DNA of 64,000 bases, taken from NCBI RefSeq assembly GCF_015773195.1, contig NZ_JADWYK010000011.1, positions 99,076 to 163,075 on the forward strand. The letters run 5' to 3'. Numbering within the stretch: position 1 is the stretch's first letter; the number at the start of each line of letters is the position of its first letter. The translations under genes were made by a program, and so were the position numbers. Positions 41,911-49,904 of this stretch are shown one piece after another. The notes beneath the pieces were generated by a model that was given only the letters and a program-made list of their open reading frames with translations, had not been told where the DNA came from and did not search any database. The DNA is from Hymenobacter guriensis. Its GTDB lineage: Bacteria > Bacteroidota > Bacteroidia > Cytophagales > Hymenobacteraceae.

Positions 41911-42771
41911 CTAAAACGCTTTCAAACTCATGTCCAGGCTATCGGCCGAGTGCGTGAGGGCGCCCACGGAAATGTAGTCGACGCCGGTGGCGGCTACCTC
42001 GGCAATGGTTTGCTCGGTGATGCCGCCGCTGGCTTCGAGCGGAAACCGGTCGGCCACCAAAGCCACGGCTTCCTGCATCTGGGCGGGACTCATGTTGTCG
42101 AGCATAATCCGGTCGATACCGCCAACTTCCAGAGCCTGCTGCACCTCAGCCAGCGTACGGGTTTCTACCTCTATGGGCAGCTGGCGGCCCAACTCGCGCA
42201 GGTAAGCGTGCGTGGCTTCAATGGCCTGCCGGATACCGCCCGCGTAGTCCACGTGGTTGTCCTTGAGCATAATCATGTCGAAGAGGCCGTAGCGGTGGTT
42301 GGTGCCGCCCCCGATGAGCACGGCCCACTTCTCGCACAGGCGGAAGTTGGGCGTGGTTTTGCGGGTATCGAGCAGGCGGGCACGGGTGCCGGCCAACTTT
42401 TGCTGCAGGTTTGCCGTGTAGGTGGCAATGCCGCTCATGCGCTGCATGCAGTTGAGCACCAGCCGCTCGGCCGTAAGAATGCTGCGCGCCGGCCCTTCTA
42501 CCACAAAGGCGACGTCGCCGTGCTGCACGCGGGCTCCATCGTTCAGGCGCACTTCCACCTGCAGCTCCGGGTCTACTTCCGCGAAGATGAGCTGGGCCAG
42601 CTCTACGCCGGCCAGCACACCTTCGCCTTTTACCAGCAGATGCGCCCGGTTGCGCGCCGTAGCCGGAATAGCCGCCCGCGACGAATGGTCGCCGTCGCCG
42701 ACGTCTTCGGCCAGGGCAGTGCGGATAAACGTGGTCAGGGCTTCGGGGGTGAGGTAGGAGGCGGTTTGCAC
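41911..42771 (-). CDS. nadC: Nicotinate-nucleotide diphosphorylase (quinolinate phosphoribosyltransferase)
   Basis: The 286-residue protein converts quinolinate and PRPP to nicotinate mononucleotide in de novo NAD synthesis. It shows TRKTTPNFRLCEKWAVLIGGG, NHRYGLFDMIMLKDNH and the C-terminal LEASGGITEQTIAEVAATGVDYISVG. The start is the GTG at 42771, giving QTASYLTPEALTTF; it lies only 4 bp after a TATTTTTG box, so the transcript may be leaderless. nadA and nadB are not in the window. Confidence 0.95.
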   Translation of the reverse strand: MQTASYLTPEALTTFIRTALAEDVGDGDHSSRAAIPATARNRAHLLVKGEGVLAGVELAQLIFAEVDPELQVEVRLNDGARVQHGDVAFVVEGPARSILTAERLVLNCMQRMSGIATYTANLQQKLAGTRARLLDTRKTTPNFRLCEKWAVLIGGGTNHRYGLFDMIMLKDNHVDYAGGIRQAIEATHAYLRELGRQLPIEVETRTLAEVQQALEVGGIDRIMLDNMSPAQMQEAVALVADRFPLEASGGITEQTIAEVAATGVDYISVGALTHSADSLDMSLKAF

Positions 42772-42775
42772 GGTG

Positions 42776-42783
42776 CAAAAATA
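42776..42783 (-). promoter_or_regulatory. TATTTTTG -7 box for nadC
   Basis: An exact TAnnTTTG match on the minus strand is followed by CACC and then the GTG start codon. The same arrangement, TTTG-CACC-start, is seen at gpmI. It would place the transcription start at or next to the start codon. Confidence 0.45.
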
Positions 42784-42785
42784 GA

Positions 42786-42816
42786 AAAGAAAAGGCCCCG
42801 ACTTGCATCGGGGCCT
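42786..42816 (-). terminator. Terminator after the DUF4783 gene
   Basis: On the minus strand AGGCCCCGA pairs with TCGGGGCCT across a six-base loop and is followed by TTTTCTTTTC. It lies between the DUF4783 gene and nadC, so nadC probably has its own promoter. Confidence 0.8.
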
Positions 42817-42844
42817 GCGCAACTAAAAAGCCGACAGCGCTTTT

Positions 42845-43246
42845 TTATTCTTTCGTGAAGTCAATGGTATCAATCAGCTGCTTGCCCTGGGCGGGTTTTA
42901 TCTTGATAAACACCCGGTAGGTGCCGCTTTTCCCCACATATTTGCCGATGGCGTACTGAATGCCGCCCTCCGAGGAACCCTGATGAATGAACTCGAAGCT
43001 GGTCGGCGCGTTCTTGGCGAAGAAGTCTTTGAGTACGAACTCGGCCTGGGTGGCGCTATAGCTTTGCTTGTCGCCATCGAAGCCCAGCTCTACGCTGGAG
43101 CCGAAGTGCTGCGCTACGCCGCGCGAGGAACCGCTGCGGATGGCTCCGCGTACGGCCCCGAAGGCGTCGCCCTGGGCCTGGGCGCCTACCACGGCGGCCA
43201 GCAACAGACCAACCAGCAATAGCGTACGGAAAAAGGAAGTTTTCAT
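42845..43246 (-). CDS. DUF4783 secreted protein
   Basis: The 133-residue protein begins MKTSFFRTLLLVGLLLAAVVG with cleavage after AQAQ. The mature part, with VRGAIRSGSSRGVAQHFGSSVELGF and FVLKDFFAKNAPTSFEFIHQG, matches the DUF4783 family, which has an NTF2-like fold and is widespread in Bacteroidota envelopes. Function is unknown. Homologues are often near nadC, as here. Confidence 0.85.
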   Translation of the reverse strand: MKTSFFRTLLLVGLLLAAVVGAQAQGDAFGAVRGAIRSGSSRGVAQHFGSSVELGFDGDKQSYSATQAEFVLKDFFAKNAPTSFEFIHQGSSEGGIQYAIGKYVGKSGTYRVFIKIKPAQGKQLIDTIDFTKE

Positions 43247-43373
43247 ATCTAACAGTGGAATGCCCGGCCGTAGGCCAAAATTATGCCAACCCCCTAGAAG
43301 GAAGCAAATAATACCCGGCATTCTTCTTCACAGACAATACTAACAAAATCCCGGCGGTTCAGCACGTCCCCGC

Positions 43374-43381
43374 TATCTTTG
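43374..43381 (+). promoter_or_regulatory. TATCTTTG -7 box for gpmI
   Basis: An exact TAnnTTTG match ends 4 bp before the gpmI ATG (TTTG-CACC-ATG). It implies a leaderless or nearly leaderless transcript. No TTTG -33 box is visible at the usual spacing. Confidence 0.5.
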
Positions 43382-43385
43382 CACC

Positions 43386-44933
43386 ATGAATAAACAGGTA
43401 CTGTTGGTAATTCTGGACGGGTGGGGCCTGGGCACTAACCCGGAAGTTTCGGCCATTGCAAAAGCACGCACGCCGTACGTTGATTCGTTGTTTCAGCGGT
43501 TTCCGCACAGCAAGCTCCAGGCCTCGGGCGAGGCCGTAGGCCTGCCGGATGGGCAGATGGGCAACTCCGAGGTGGGCCACATGAACATTGGGGCCGGTCG
43601 CGTGGTGTACCAGGACCTGGTGCGCATCAACAAAGCCATCCGGGAGCGGAAGTTGGGCTCGATGCCGGCTCTCACCAAAGCCTTCGACTACGCTCGTGCC
43701 AACGGTAAAAATGTGCACTACATCGGGCTGCTGTCGGATGGGGGCGTACACTCCCACATCGAGCACCTGAAAGCTCTCTGCACCTTGGCCCACGACGCCG
43801 ACGTGCACAATGTCTTTATCCACGCCTTTACCGACGGCCGCGACACCGACCCCAAGGGCGGCGTGAGCTACGTAAACGACCTGGAGCAGCACCTGCAGCG
43901 CGGGGCCAGTGGCAAAATTGCGTCCATTGTGGGCCGCTACTACGCCATGGACCGCGACAACCGCTGGGAGCGGGTAAAAGAGGCCTATGACCTGTTGGTG
44001 AACGGCAAAGGCACGCCTTCCCAGAACCTGATCCAGAGCATGCTCGACTCCTACAAGGCGGGCCTGACCGACGAATTCCTGAAGCCCATCGTGAAAGTGG
44101 GCGCCGACGGGCTGCCGCTGGCTACCATTCAGGAAGGCGACGTGGTGCTGTGCTTTAACTTCCGCACCGACCGGGGCCGCGAAATCACGCAGGCCCTCAC
44201 CCAGCAGGATTTTCACGCCTTCAACATGCACCGGCTGAACCTGCACTACCTCACCATGACGAACTACGACGCCACGTTTGTGGGCGTCACGCCGATTTTC
44301 GAGAAGGACAACCTCGACCAGACGTTGGGCGAAGTGCTGGCCGCCAATGGCAAAAAGCAGATTCGCATGGCCGAGACGGAAAAGTACCCGCACGTCACGT
44401 TTTTCTTCTCGGGTGGCCGTGAGGTAGAGTTTGCCGGCGAAACCCGCATCATGCGTGCCTCGCCCAAAGTAGCCACCTATGACCTGCAGCCCGAAATGAG
44501 TGCCTACGAGCTGCGCGACGCCCTGGTGCCGGAGCTGCAGGCCAGATCGGCCGACTTCATTGTGCTGAACTTCGCCAACCCCGACATGGTAGGCCACACC
44601 GGTGTATTTGAGGCTGCCGTGAAGGCCGTGGAAACCGTGGACACCTGCACCCAAGACGTAATTGAGGCCGCCCTGGCCAGCAACTACGCCTGCATCATCA
44701 TTGCCGACCACGGCAACGCCGACATGATGGTGAACCCCGACGGCACACCCAACACGGCCCACACCACCAACCTAGTACCCTGCATCCTGGCCGACAACGA
44801 CTACCGTGGCGCGCTGAACAATGGCAAGCTCGGCGACATCGCCCCCACGGTATTGCAGCTGATGGGCCTGCCACAGCCGGAGGAAATGAGTGGCGTAAGC
44901 CTGCTCCAACCCCAGACTTCCACGAATGCGTAA
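43386..44933 (+). CDS. gpmI: 2,3-bisphosphoglycerate-independent phosphoglycerate mutase
   Basis: The 515-residue metalloenzyme interconverts 3- and 2-phosphoglycerate in glycolysis. It has LVILDGWGLG at the N terminus, the phosphoserine region LPDGQMGNSEVGHMNIGAGR, the HAFTDGRDTDPKGG segment of the transferase domain, and IIIADHGNADMM near the C terminus with the two-manganese phosphatase ligands. Length is normal. A lipoprotein gene overlaps its end by 8 bp. Confidence 0.97.
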   Translation: MNKQVLLVILDGWGLGTNPEVSAIAKARTPYVDSLFQRFPHSKLQASGEAVGLPDGQMGNSEVGHMNIGAGRVVYQDLVRINKAIRERKLGSMPALTKAFDYARANGKNVHYIGLLSDGGVHSHIEHLKALCTLAHDADVHNVFIHAFTDGRDTDPKGGVSYVNDLEQHLQRGASGKIASIVGRYYAMDRDNRWERVKEAYDLLVNGKGTPSQNLIQSMLDSYKAGLTDEFLKPIVKVGADGLPLATIQEGDVVLCFNFRTDRGREITQALTQQDFHAFNMHRLNLHYLTMTNYDATFVGVTPIFEKDNLDQTLGEVLAANGKKQIRMAETEKYPHVTFFFSGGREVEFAGETRIMRASPKVATYDLQPEMSAYELRDALVPELQARSADFIVLNFANPDMVGHTGVFEAAVKAVETVDTCTQDVIEAALASNYACIIIADHGNADMMVNPDGTPNTAHTTNLVPCILADNDYRGALNNGKLGDIAPTVLQLMGLPQPEEMSGVSLLQPQTSTNA

Positions 44934-45495
44934 GGCCTGGCTGCTGGGCCTGGCGTGGCTGGCCGCGGCGTGCAGTTCCGATACCGAAACTGCACGCCGC
45001 GGCCAGCCCGCGCCCCGCTCCCGCTACTTTGCGCTGAACGCGTTTCTGGAAGATCAGGCCAAGCAGCTTAACCAGCGGCAGCCCGGCGTTACCAAGCAGG
45101 TTCGCCTGCGCACGGGCGGCCAGGAAACCACCCTGGTTCGTCAGCTTGACTGGAACAAGGAACTACAGATCTTCCAGCAGGCCGACATCACCAAACCGGC
45201 GTTGCGCGGTGCGTATACCGTTGATTCTACCGTGGAAAACGGCCTGTTGCGCCGCCGTTATCAGCGACGGCCGGGCATTGAGCATCCGGTACGTCAGCTC
45301 ACCGTGTTGACCAGCGGCCCGCAGGTGGTAGCCGTGGAAGCCGTCATTACCCAGGACAACCCACTCGTATACTCAAGTAAAACGGTAGAACTCCGCTGTC
45401 AGAATGGCCAGGTGGCCAGCTATCGGGTAAATGGGGTGCAGAAACTGGTGCTATTCGACTCGGTACGATACGCTGTGAGCAGCCGGGTGCAGTAG
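44926..45495 (+). CDS. Lipoprotein of unknown function overlapping gpmI
   Basis: The 189-residue protein starts inside the last codons of gpmI (8-bp overlap) and has the signal MRKAWLLGLAWLAAAC with a lipobox cysteine at 16. The mature part is mostly beta-strand in character, with TGGQETTLVRQLDWNKELQIF and AVEAVITQDNPLVYSS. The overlap suggests translational coupling with gpmI. I do not recognise a family. A related-looking lipoprotein is convergent at 45504. Confidence 0.72.
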   Translation: MRKAWLLGLAWLAAACSSDTETARRGQPAPRSRYFALNAFLEDQAKQLNQRQPGVTKQVRLRTGGQETTLVRQLDWNKELQIFQQADITKPALRGAYTVDSTVENGLLRRRYQRRPGIEHPVRQLTVLTSGPQVVAVEAVITQDNPLVYSSKTVELRCQNGQVASYRVNGVQKLVLFDSVRYAVSSRVQ

Positions 45496-45503
45496 GTTTT
45501 GGG

Positions 45504-46088
45504 TTAATCAACGTAGGGTTCTACATGCACGGCGCTCAGGCAGCCCTGCTGGAAGGTCACCGATACGTAGTTGGCCCGTTCCGTATCCCCGATTCGGACT
45601 TTATCAATGGATTGGCGGCTGGCGCGGTGAGCCTTTTGCAGGCGACGTTTCAGGCGCTGACCGTAGGCGGGCTGGAAGTTGGTGACGCTGGCATCCTGCA
45701 GCAGGTCTTTCTCCGGCGTGCGGTAAAACTCAAATACGTTTCCCTGGTGACGCAGCACTACAATGGTATCGGTTTGCCCGGGCACATGGCGGTTCTGGAA
45801 AGGCTTGCGGGCGGCTACGCGGGCCCCGGCTTCTACCAGCTGCTCTACCGTTAGCTCTTGGCCGAACGGGTCACCAGCCAACGTATCGTTGGTGATGCGC
45901 AACGTGCGGGTAGGCAAAGTAGCTGGGGTAGCAGGAGAAACAGCCCGGCGGACTGCAGTTGGATTGTGGGCAACTTCCTTGCCTGTCTCTGCCTCAGCCG
46001 GGGCTGAGCTACACGCACTCAACAGCAACGCCGCATAGAAGGCAGTGCTGAAAGCAGCTTTAGCAGACGAAAGCAGAGAGGCAAGCAT
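45504..46088 (-). CDS. Lipoprotein of unknown function
   Basis: The 194-residue protein (ATG at 46088) has a signal ending in LLLSAC and a proline/threonine-rich linker. The folded part contains DTIVVLRHQGNVFEFYRTPE and VRIGDTERANYVSVTFQQGCLSAV. It is convergent with the previous lipoprotein with only 8 bp between stops. No family is recognised. Confidence 0.7.
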   Translation of the reverse strand: MLASLLSSAKAAFSTAFYAALLLSACSSAPAEAETGKEVAHNPTAVRRAVSPATPATLPTRTLRITNDTLAGDPFGQELTVEQLVEAGARVAARKPFQNRHVPGQTDTIVVLRHQGNVFEFYRTPEKDLLQDASVTNFQPAYGQRLKRRLQKAHRASRQSIDKVRIGDTERANYVSVTFQQGCLSAVHVEPYVD

Positions 46089-46195
46089 GGGGCGAACCAG
46101 CAGGTGGTTGCCTCTATACGCAAAATCATAGCAAGTGGCCCACCGGAAACAAAGCATTTAGCCACGCTAAGGCTATGAAAAGCACTATTTCCGAA

Positions 46196-46618
46196 CTACT
46201 CGCCCATCAAGGTAGCCACCACCCAGCGGCGGCCGCCGTGGTTACGGTGCTCCCCCAGGTAAATGCCCTGCCAGGTGCCCAGGGCCAGCTCGCCCCGGCT
46301 GATGGGCACACTCACGGCGTGGCCCAGCAAGCTGGCTTTGAGGTGGGCCGGCATATCATCGGGGCCTTCCTGGGTATGCCGGAAGTAGGGCGCGTTTTCG
46401 GGCACCACGCGGTTGAAAAACGTCTCGAAGTCGTGGCGCACGGTGGGGTCGGCGTTTTCGTTGATGCTCAGGCTGGCGGAAGTGTGCTGGATGAAAAAGT
46501 GCGCGGTGCCCACTTGCAGCTGCTCCAGCTCGGGCAGCTCGGCTACCAGCAGATCGGTAATCAGATGAAAACCCCGGCGTACGGCCGGCAGGCGTAGACG
46601 TTTCTGAATGAATACCAT
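46196..46618 (-). CDS. yjbQ: YjbQ-family protein (UPF0047)
   Basis: The 140-residue protein has FFIQHTSASLSINENADPTV, RHDFETFFNRVVPENAPYF and the C-terminal LGTWQGIYLGEHRNHGGRR motif of the UPF0047/YjbQ family, including the clustered histidines of the proposed active site. Some members show weak thiamine-phosphate synthase activity, but the real role is unsettled. It begins 5 bp after the beta-helix lipoprotein gene, so the two are an operon. Confidence 0.92.
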   Translation of the reverse strand: MVFIQKRLRLPAVRRGFHLITDLLVAELPELEQLQVGTAHFFIQHTSASLSINENADPTVRHDFETFFNRVVPENAPYFRHTQEGPDDMPAHLKASLLGHAVSVPISRGELALGTWQGIYLGEHRNHGGRRWVVATLMGE

Positions 46619-46623
46619 CGGGC

Positions 46624-48135
46624 TTACGGGTTTTTCCGCTCGTAGGCCCCCATGTCCGGAGTGGCCTGGTCGCGCAGCACGTGCAGCAGGTCGTATTCCA
46701 AGCCGGGCAGCGGCACGGCCTTGTTGCTGGCCGGGGAAAGCGTGTCGAGGCGGAAATCGAACTTGTCAGTGGTGCTGTTCAGGTACGTTTTTTTGAACTT
46801 GGGGTCCTGATTAAGTACGTTGCCGCCGTTGTTGAAGCCGGGCTTGGTGGCGCTGCTGGCCGTTGCGGTGTACTCCTTGGTGCGCAGCAGGTTGGTTGTG
46901 ACGCTGATATTGTCCAGGTACCGCTCGGCGTTTTCGAAGTACAGCTCATCCGCGAAAGAGCCCCAAATAATGCTGTTGCGGACCGTTACCTCGGGGCTTA
47001 CGCGGCGCGGCGGCGCCTTCACGGGCAACTCATCGGAAAACGTGAGCGAGGATGTTTCCCGGCGGTTGAACTGAGGCGTATAGTTGGCCACGGTGCAATA
47101 GTTAAGCACGTAGCGCCCGCCCTGGAAGCCCGCTACCGCAAACTCCCCGCAGTTGGTAAACAGGGAGTTATTCACCGTCACGTCGCCGGAAAAGCTGAGG
47201 ATGCCGCCCCCAAATGGCGCCGTGGTGCTGCCAAACTGCAAAGCCGCCGCCGAAATATTTTTGATGATACTGTTTTCGACCAGCACCGCCGGGCGCGGCG
47301 CCGCGTTGTCGAGGTTCAGGACCACCAGCCCGAAGGCAGCATTTTTGATTTCGGCGTAGCGCACCACGTTGTCGTGGCTGCTGGCGTCGAGCTGAATGCC
47401 GGCCCACTGGCCCGGAATATCGTTGTAGAACGGCTCCAGGCGGTCGGCCTGGAAGCGTACGAAGCGCGGGTCGTCGGGCTTCATTTCGGTCGAGGGCTGT
47501 AAATCGGGGTTAATGCGCAGCTGCCCGCGTACCACCAGGGCCGCGCCGGCGTGGCTGTAGATGCGCGTACCGGCTTCGATGGTCAGGCGGCAGTCCTTTT
47601 CTACCAGCGCGTAGCCGAAGATGACGTGGGGCTTGTCGTTGCGCCACACTTCGTCGCACTTCAGGGTTTCCTCGGCGTGGAAGTAGGCGTTCTGCCCGTA
47701 GGCCACCAGCTTCACCCGCTGCTCGTTACCGTTGGTGCGGAACTGCAGCTCGTCTTCCACCAGAAAGGGCTTATCCTTGGCTACCTGGCCCAACACGGCT
47801 TTCACCAGGATCTGCACGCTGTCCTTACCCCGGATTTCCAGGCCATCGGCCGTGGGCTGGTCGTCGCCGTTGATGATGAGCGAGTAGGTGCCGGGCGCTT
47901 TGCCGGCCAGCCGCAGCTGCTCCACCCGCACGGCCCGGGCGTTGCGGTTGTACACCCACAGCCGCTTCGATGCCGTGCCTACCTGCGTGAAAACCGTGTC
48001 GAACAGCACCGTATCCGTCGAAAACTCCAGCCGGGCGTTGCGGTCCGTGGTCAGCAGGTCTTCCTTGGGCTCACAGCCGGGCAGCAACGTGGCCGCCGCC
48101 GAGAGAATCAGGAGAAGAGGCAGGAGAAAGCGCAT
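46624..48135 (-). CDS. Right-handed beta-helix lipoprotein
   Basis: The 503-residue protein starts at the ATG at 48135 with the lipoprotein signal MRFLLPLLLILSAAATLLPGC. An N-terminal beta-sandwich-like part (EFSTDTVLFDTVFTQVGTASKRLWVYNRN) precedes a parallel beta-helix from about 170 onward, seen in repeated N-rich turns such as VLVENSIIKNISAAAL, VTVNNSLFTNCG and VTVRNSIIWGSF. The tail PDMGAYERKNP is typical of choice-of-anchor surface proteins in Bacteroidota. The ligand, perhaps a polysaccharide, is unknown. Confidence 0.8.
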   Translation of the reverse strand: MRFLLPLLLILSAAATLLPGCEPKEDLLTTDRNARLEFSTDTVLFDTVFTQVGTASKRLWVYNRNARAVRVEQLRLAGKAPGTYSLIINGDDQPTADGLEIRGKDSVQILVKAVLGQVAKDKPFLVEDELQFRTNGNEQRVKLVAYGQNAYFHAEETLKCDEVWRNDKPHVIFGYALVEKDCRLTIEAGTRIYSHAGAALVVRGQLRINPDLQPSTEMKPDDPRFVRFQADRLEPFYNDIPGQWAGIQLDASSHDNVVRYAEIKNAAFGLVVLNLDNAAPRPAVLVENSIIKNISAAALQFGSTTAPFGGGILSFSGDVTVNNSLFTNCGEFAVAGFQGGRYVLNYCTVANYTPQFNRRETSSLTFSDELPVKAPPRRVSPEVTVRNSIIWGSFADELYFENAERYLDNISVTTNLLRTKEYTATASSATKPGFNNGGNVLNQDPKFKKTYLNSTTDKFDFRLDTLSPASNKAVPLPGLEYDLLHVLRDQATPDMGAYERKNP

Positions 48136-48157
48136 AGCAGACAATCGTATAAAAAGC

Positions 48158-48247
48158 GTCATGCTGAGCGGAGTCGAAGCATCTCTACCGCTTCGTTGAA
48201 CAATTCAAACGAAGCGGTAGAGATGCTTCGACTCCGCTCAGCATGAC
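48158..48247. repeat. Palindromic repeat, 38-bp perfect arms (copy 1)
   Basis: The arms 48158-48195 and 48210-48247 are perfect reverse complements beginning GTCATGCTGAGCGGAGTCGA. The 14-nt centre TTGAACAATTCAAA is itself partly palindromic. The same 38-bp arms recur without change at 63181-63218/63234-63271, and degraded copies lie at 5502, 33663 and 63129. It sits between prfA and the beta-helix lipoprotein gene, both on the minus strand. Confidence 0.93.
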
Positions 48248-48276
48248 AAACGTGGTGAAGCTAACAGTTAGTGCGA

Positions 48277-49347
48277 CTACCCTACGCCTTCCTGCAGACG
48301 CTCGGCGCTTTCGGCCAGACGCAACTGCTCCACAAACTCGTCGATGTTGCCTTCCATCACGCTGGCCAGGTTGTATACCGTGAAGCCAATGCGGTGGTCC
48401 GTCACGCGGCCCTGGGGGTAGTTGTAGGTGCGGATTTTGTCCGACCGGTCGCCGCCGCCAATCATGCTCTTGCGCTGGGCGCCTTCGGCTTCGTTCTTTT
48501 TCGCCAGCTCAATCTCATAGATGCGCGAGCGAAGTACCTGCAGGGCCTTGTCGAAGTTTTTGAGTTGGGACTTCTGGTCCTGGCACTGGGCCACCAGGCC
48601 GGTGGGCAAGTGGGTGAGGCGCACGGCCGAGTAGGTAGTGTTTACCGACTGCCCGCCGGGGCCCGACGACATAAACAGGTCCTTGCGCACGTCGTTCATG
48701 TCGATTTGCACGTCCAGCTCCTCGGCTTCCGGCATCACCACGATAGAGGCTACCGAAGTGTGGATACGGCCCTGGGTTTCGGTGGCGGGTACGCGCTGCA
48801 CGCGGTGTACGCCCGATTCAAACTTGAGCTTGCCGTATACGTCCTCGCCCTTCACGGCCAGGATAATTTCCTTGTAGCCCCCGCTGGTGCCCTCGGTGGC
48901 GTCAATCAAGTCCATTTTCAGGCCATTGCGCTCGGCGTAGCGCATGTACATACGCTGCAGGTCGCCGGCGAAGATGGCGGCCTCGTCGCCCCCGGCCCCG
49001 GCCCGGATTTCCATGATAACGTCCTTGCTGTCGTTGGGGTCCTTGGGAATCAGCAGCTCTTTGATAACCGTTTCGAGACGTTCCTGCTCGGGGTAGAGCG
49101 TCTCCAGCTCATCCTTGGCCATCTGGCGGAAGTCCTCGTCTTTTTCCGTGGCAATGACCTCCTTAGCGTTGTCGATGTTGGCCAGCACATTCTGGTAGGC
49201 CTTGTATTCGGTCACGATTTTGCCCAGGTCCTTGTATTCTTTATTGAGGGCCTTGAAGCGCTTCATGTCGCTCATGGCGTCGGGCTGGGTGAGCTGCTCA
49301 CTCACGTCCTCAAAGCGCCGTTGAATGGCCTCCAGTTTATCTAGCAT
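48277..49347 (-). CDS. prfA: Peptide chain release factor 1
   Basis: The 356-residue protein recognises UAA and UAG stop codons. It has the PxT codon-reading tripeptide in [18 protein letters not shown] and the GGQ motif in [18 protein letters not shown]. Domain 1 helices begin [19 protein letters not shown], which fixes the ATG at 49347. Length is standard. A TACCTTTG box lies 28 bp upstream. Confidence 0.97.
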   Translation of the reverse strand: MLDKLEAIQRRFEDVSEQLTQPDAMSDMKRFKALNKEYKDLGKIVTEYKAYQNVLANIDNAKEVIATEKDEDFRQMAKDELETLYPEQERLETVIKELLIPKDPNDSKDVIMEIRAGAGGDEAAIFAGDLQRMYMRYAERNGLKMDLIDATEGTSGGYKEIILAVKGEDVYGKLKFESGVHRVQRVPATETQGRIHTSVASIVVMPEAEELDVQIDMNDVRKDLFMSSGPGGQSVNTTYSAVRLTHLPTGLVAQCQDQKSQLKNFDKALQVLRSRIYEIELAKKNEAEGAQRKSMIGGGDRSDKIRTYNYPQGRVTDHRIGFTVYNLASVMEGNIDEFVEQLRLAESAERLQEGVG

Positions 49348-49374
49348 CTCTCTTCTGAAAATGTATTGGGAGTG

Positions 49375-49382
49375 CAAAGGTA
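49375..49382 (-). promoter_or_regulatory. TACCTTTG -7 box for prfA
   Basis: An exact TAnnTTTG element on the minus strand, 28 bp before the prfA start codon; a leader of about 20 nt is expected. Confidence 0.55.
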
Positions 49383-49664
49383 CGCAAACGCCGCCGACGA
49401 TATATACCCCGAAAACACCTGAGCGCTAAGCCGCTGCCCGTTGCCCAATATGGACCTTGCCATCTAAATAAATCAGTGGAAGTCTTCTAGCCATAGTAAT
49501 CCGGGCTGCGGAGTTGTTCCGGGCGGACGAACCCGGTTAATTTGCCGAATAGCTGATTATCAGCTAAAAAACCAAAAAAGCTGTGCAGGCAACAACCGCC
49601 TCAGGCCGCTAATTGACGCCAGAAACCAGGCGGTAGAAATCGTAGATAATTTTATACGAAAGCC
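49383..49664. other. Gap between prfA and the thr leader
   Basis: No gene is visible. The stretch is AT-richer than flanking genes and has two small hairpins, CCGGGCGGACGAACCCGG (about 49519-49536) and AGCTGATTATCAGCT (49551-49565) followed by A residues. It lies between two divergent transcription units and may hold further regulatory sites. Confidence 0.4.
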
Positions 49665-49693
49665 TTTGCGATGTAGAAAACGTTTCTACTTTG
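49665..49693 (+). promoter_or_regulatory. thr operon promoter with overlapping palindrome
   Basis: TTTG at 49665-49668 and CTACTTTG at 49686-49693 give a Bacteroidota-like promoter with a slightly short 17-nt spacer. The palindrome GTAGAAAACGTTTCTAC (49673-49689; arms of 7 bp) fills the spacer and overlaps the -7 box, so a repressor or activator could bind there. The predicted start, near 49700, is 14 bp before the leader peptide ATG. Confidence 0.55.
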
Positions 49694-49713
49694 CGGCCAT
49701 CAACCCCGCATTC

Positions 49714-49803
49714 ATGGCCCCGCCTTGTGCTATTCAGGCTTTCTTCCACGCACGGCCAATCTTCACGATTGGCACCGGGACAACCGTGATTACAACCCGC
49801 TAG
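49714..49803 (+). CDS. thrL: Putative thr operon leader peptide rich in Thr and Ile
   Basis: An ATG at 49714 opens a 29-codon frame ending in TAG at 49801-49803. Its last third reads IFTIGTGTTVITTR: six threonines and three isoleucines in 14 residues, directly before the stop. Threonine and isoleucine are the end products that control the thr operon in enterobacteria, where thrL has the same kind of peptide. The peptide lies between the promoter and a GC-rich hairpin with a T6 run, upstream of thrA. Composition and position are seen; function as a leader is inferred and the peptide has no database support here. Confidence 0.75.
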   Translation: MAPPCAIQAFFHARPIFTIGTGTTVITTR

Positions 49804-49894
49804 CGGGCCGCGGAATCCTCTTTCACCCTTGATTCGCCGCCCGCCTCGCCGGTAAGCCCCGCCCCAGGAGCTGCCGCCGCGAAGCGGGTTTTTT
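49796..49894 (+). terminator. Transcription attenuator of the thr operon
   Basis: The leader stop lies in the palindrome CCCGCTAGCGGG (49796-49807). Segment GCGGGC (49803-49808) can pair with GCCCGC (49839-49844). The overlapping CCCGCCTC (49840-49847) can instead pair with GAAGCGGG (49881-49888) with one mismatch, directly before TTTTTT (49889-49894). These pairings exclude each other, as antiterminator and terminator would. A shorter CCGC-GAA-GCGG hairpin also precedes the T-run. The run ends 10 bp before the thrA ATG. Pairings were drawn by hand. Confidence 0.6.
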
Positions 49895-49904
49895 CTTGTC
49901 CATT

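Noticed and set aside
43359..44762. 467-codon open frame antisense to gpmI
   Set aside because: Shadow of gpmI.
48158..48247. Insertion sequence ends
   Set aside because: There is no transposase frame between or near the copies and no target duplication is visible; the element is better described as a palindromic repeat.
48271..49344. 357-codon open frame antisense to prfA
   Set aside because: Shadow of prfA; GGQ and PAT motifs are in the sense frame.
49551..49565. AGCTGATTATCAGCT hairpin as a terminator
   Set aside because: It is followed by A residues on the plus strand, and no gene on the minus strand ends there.
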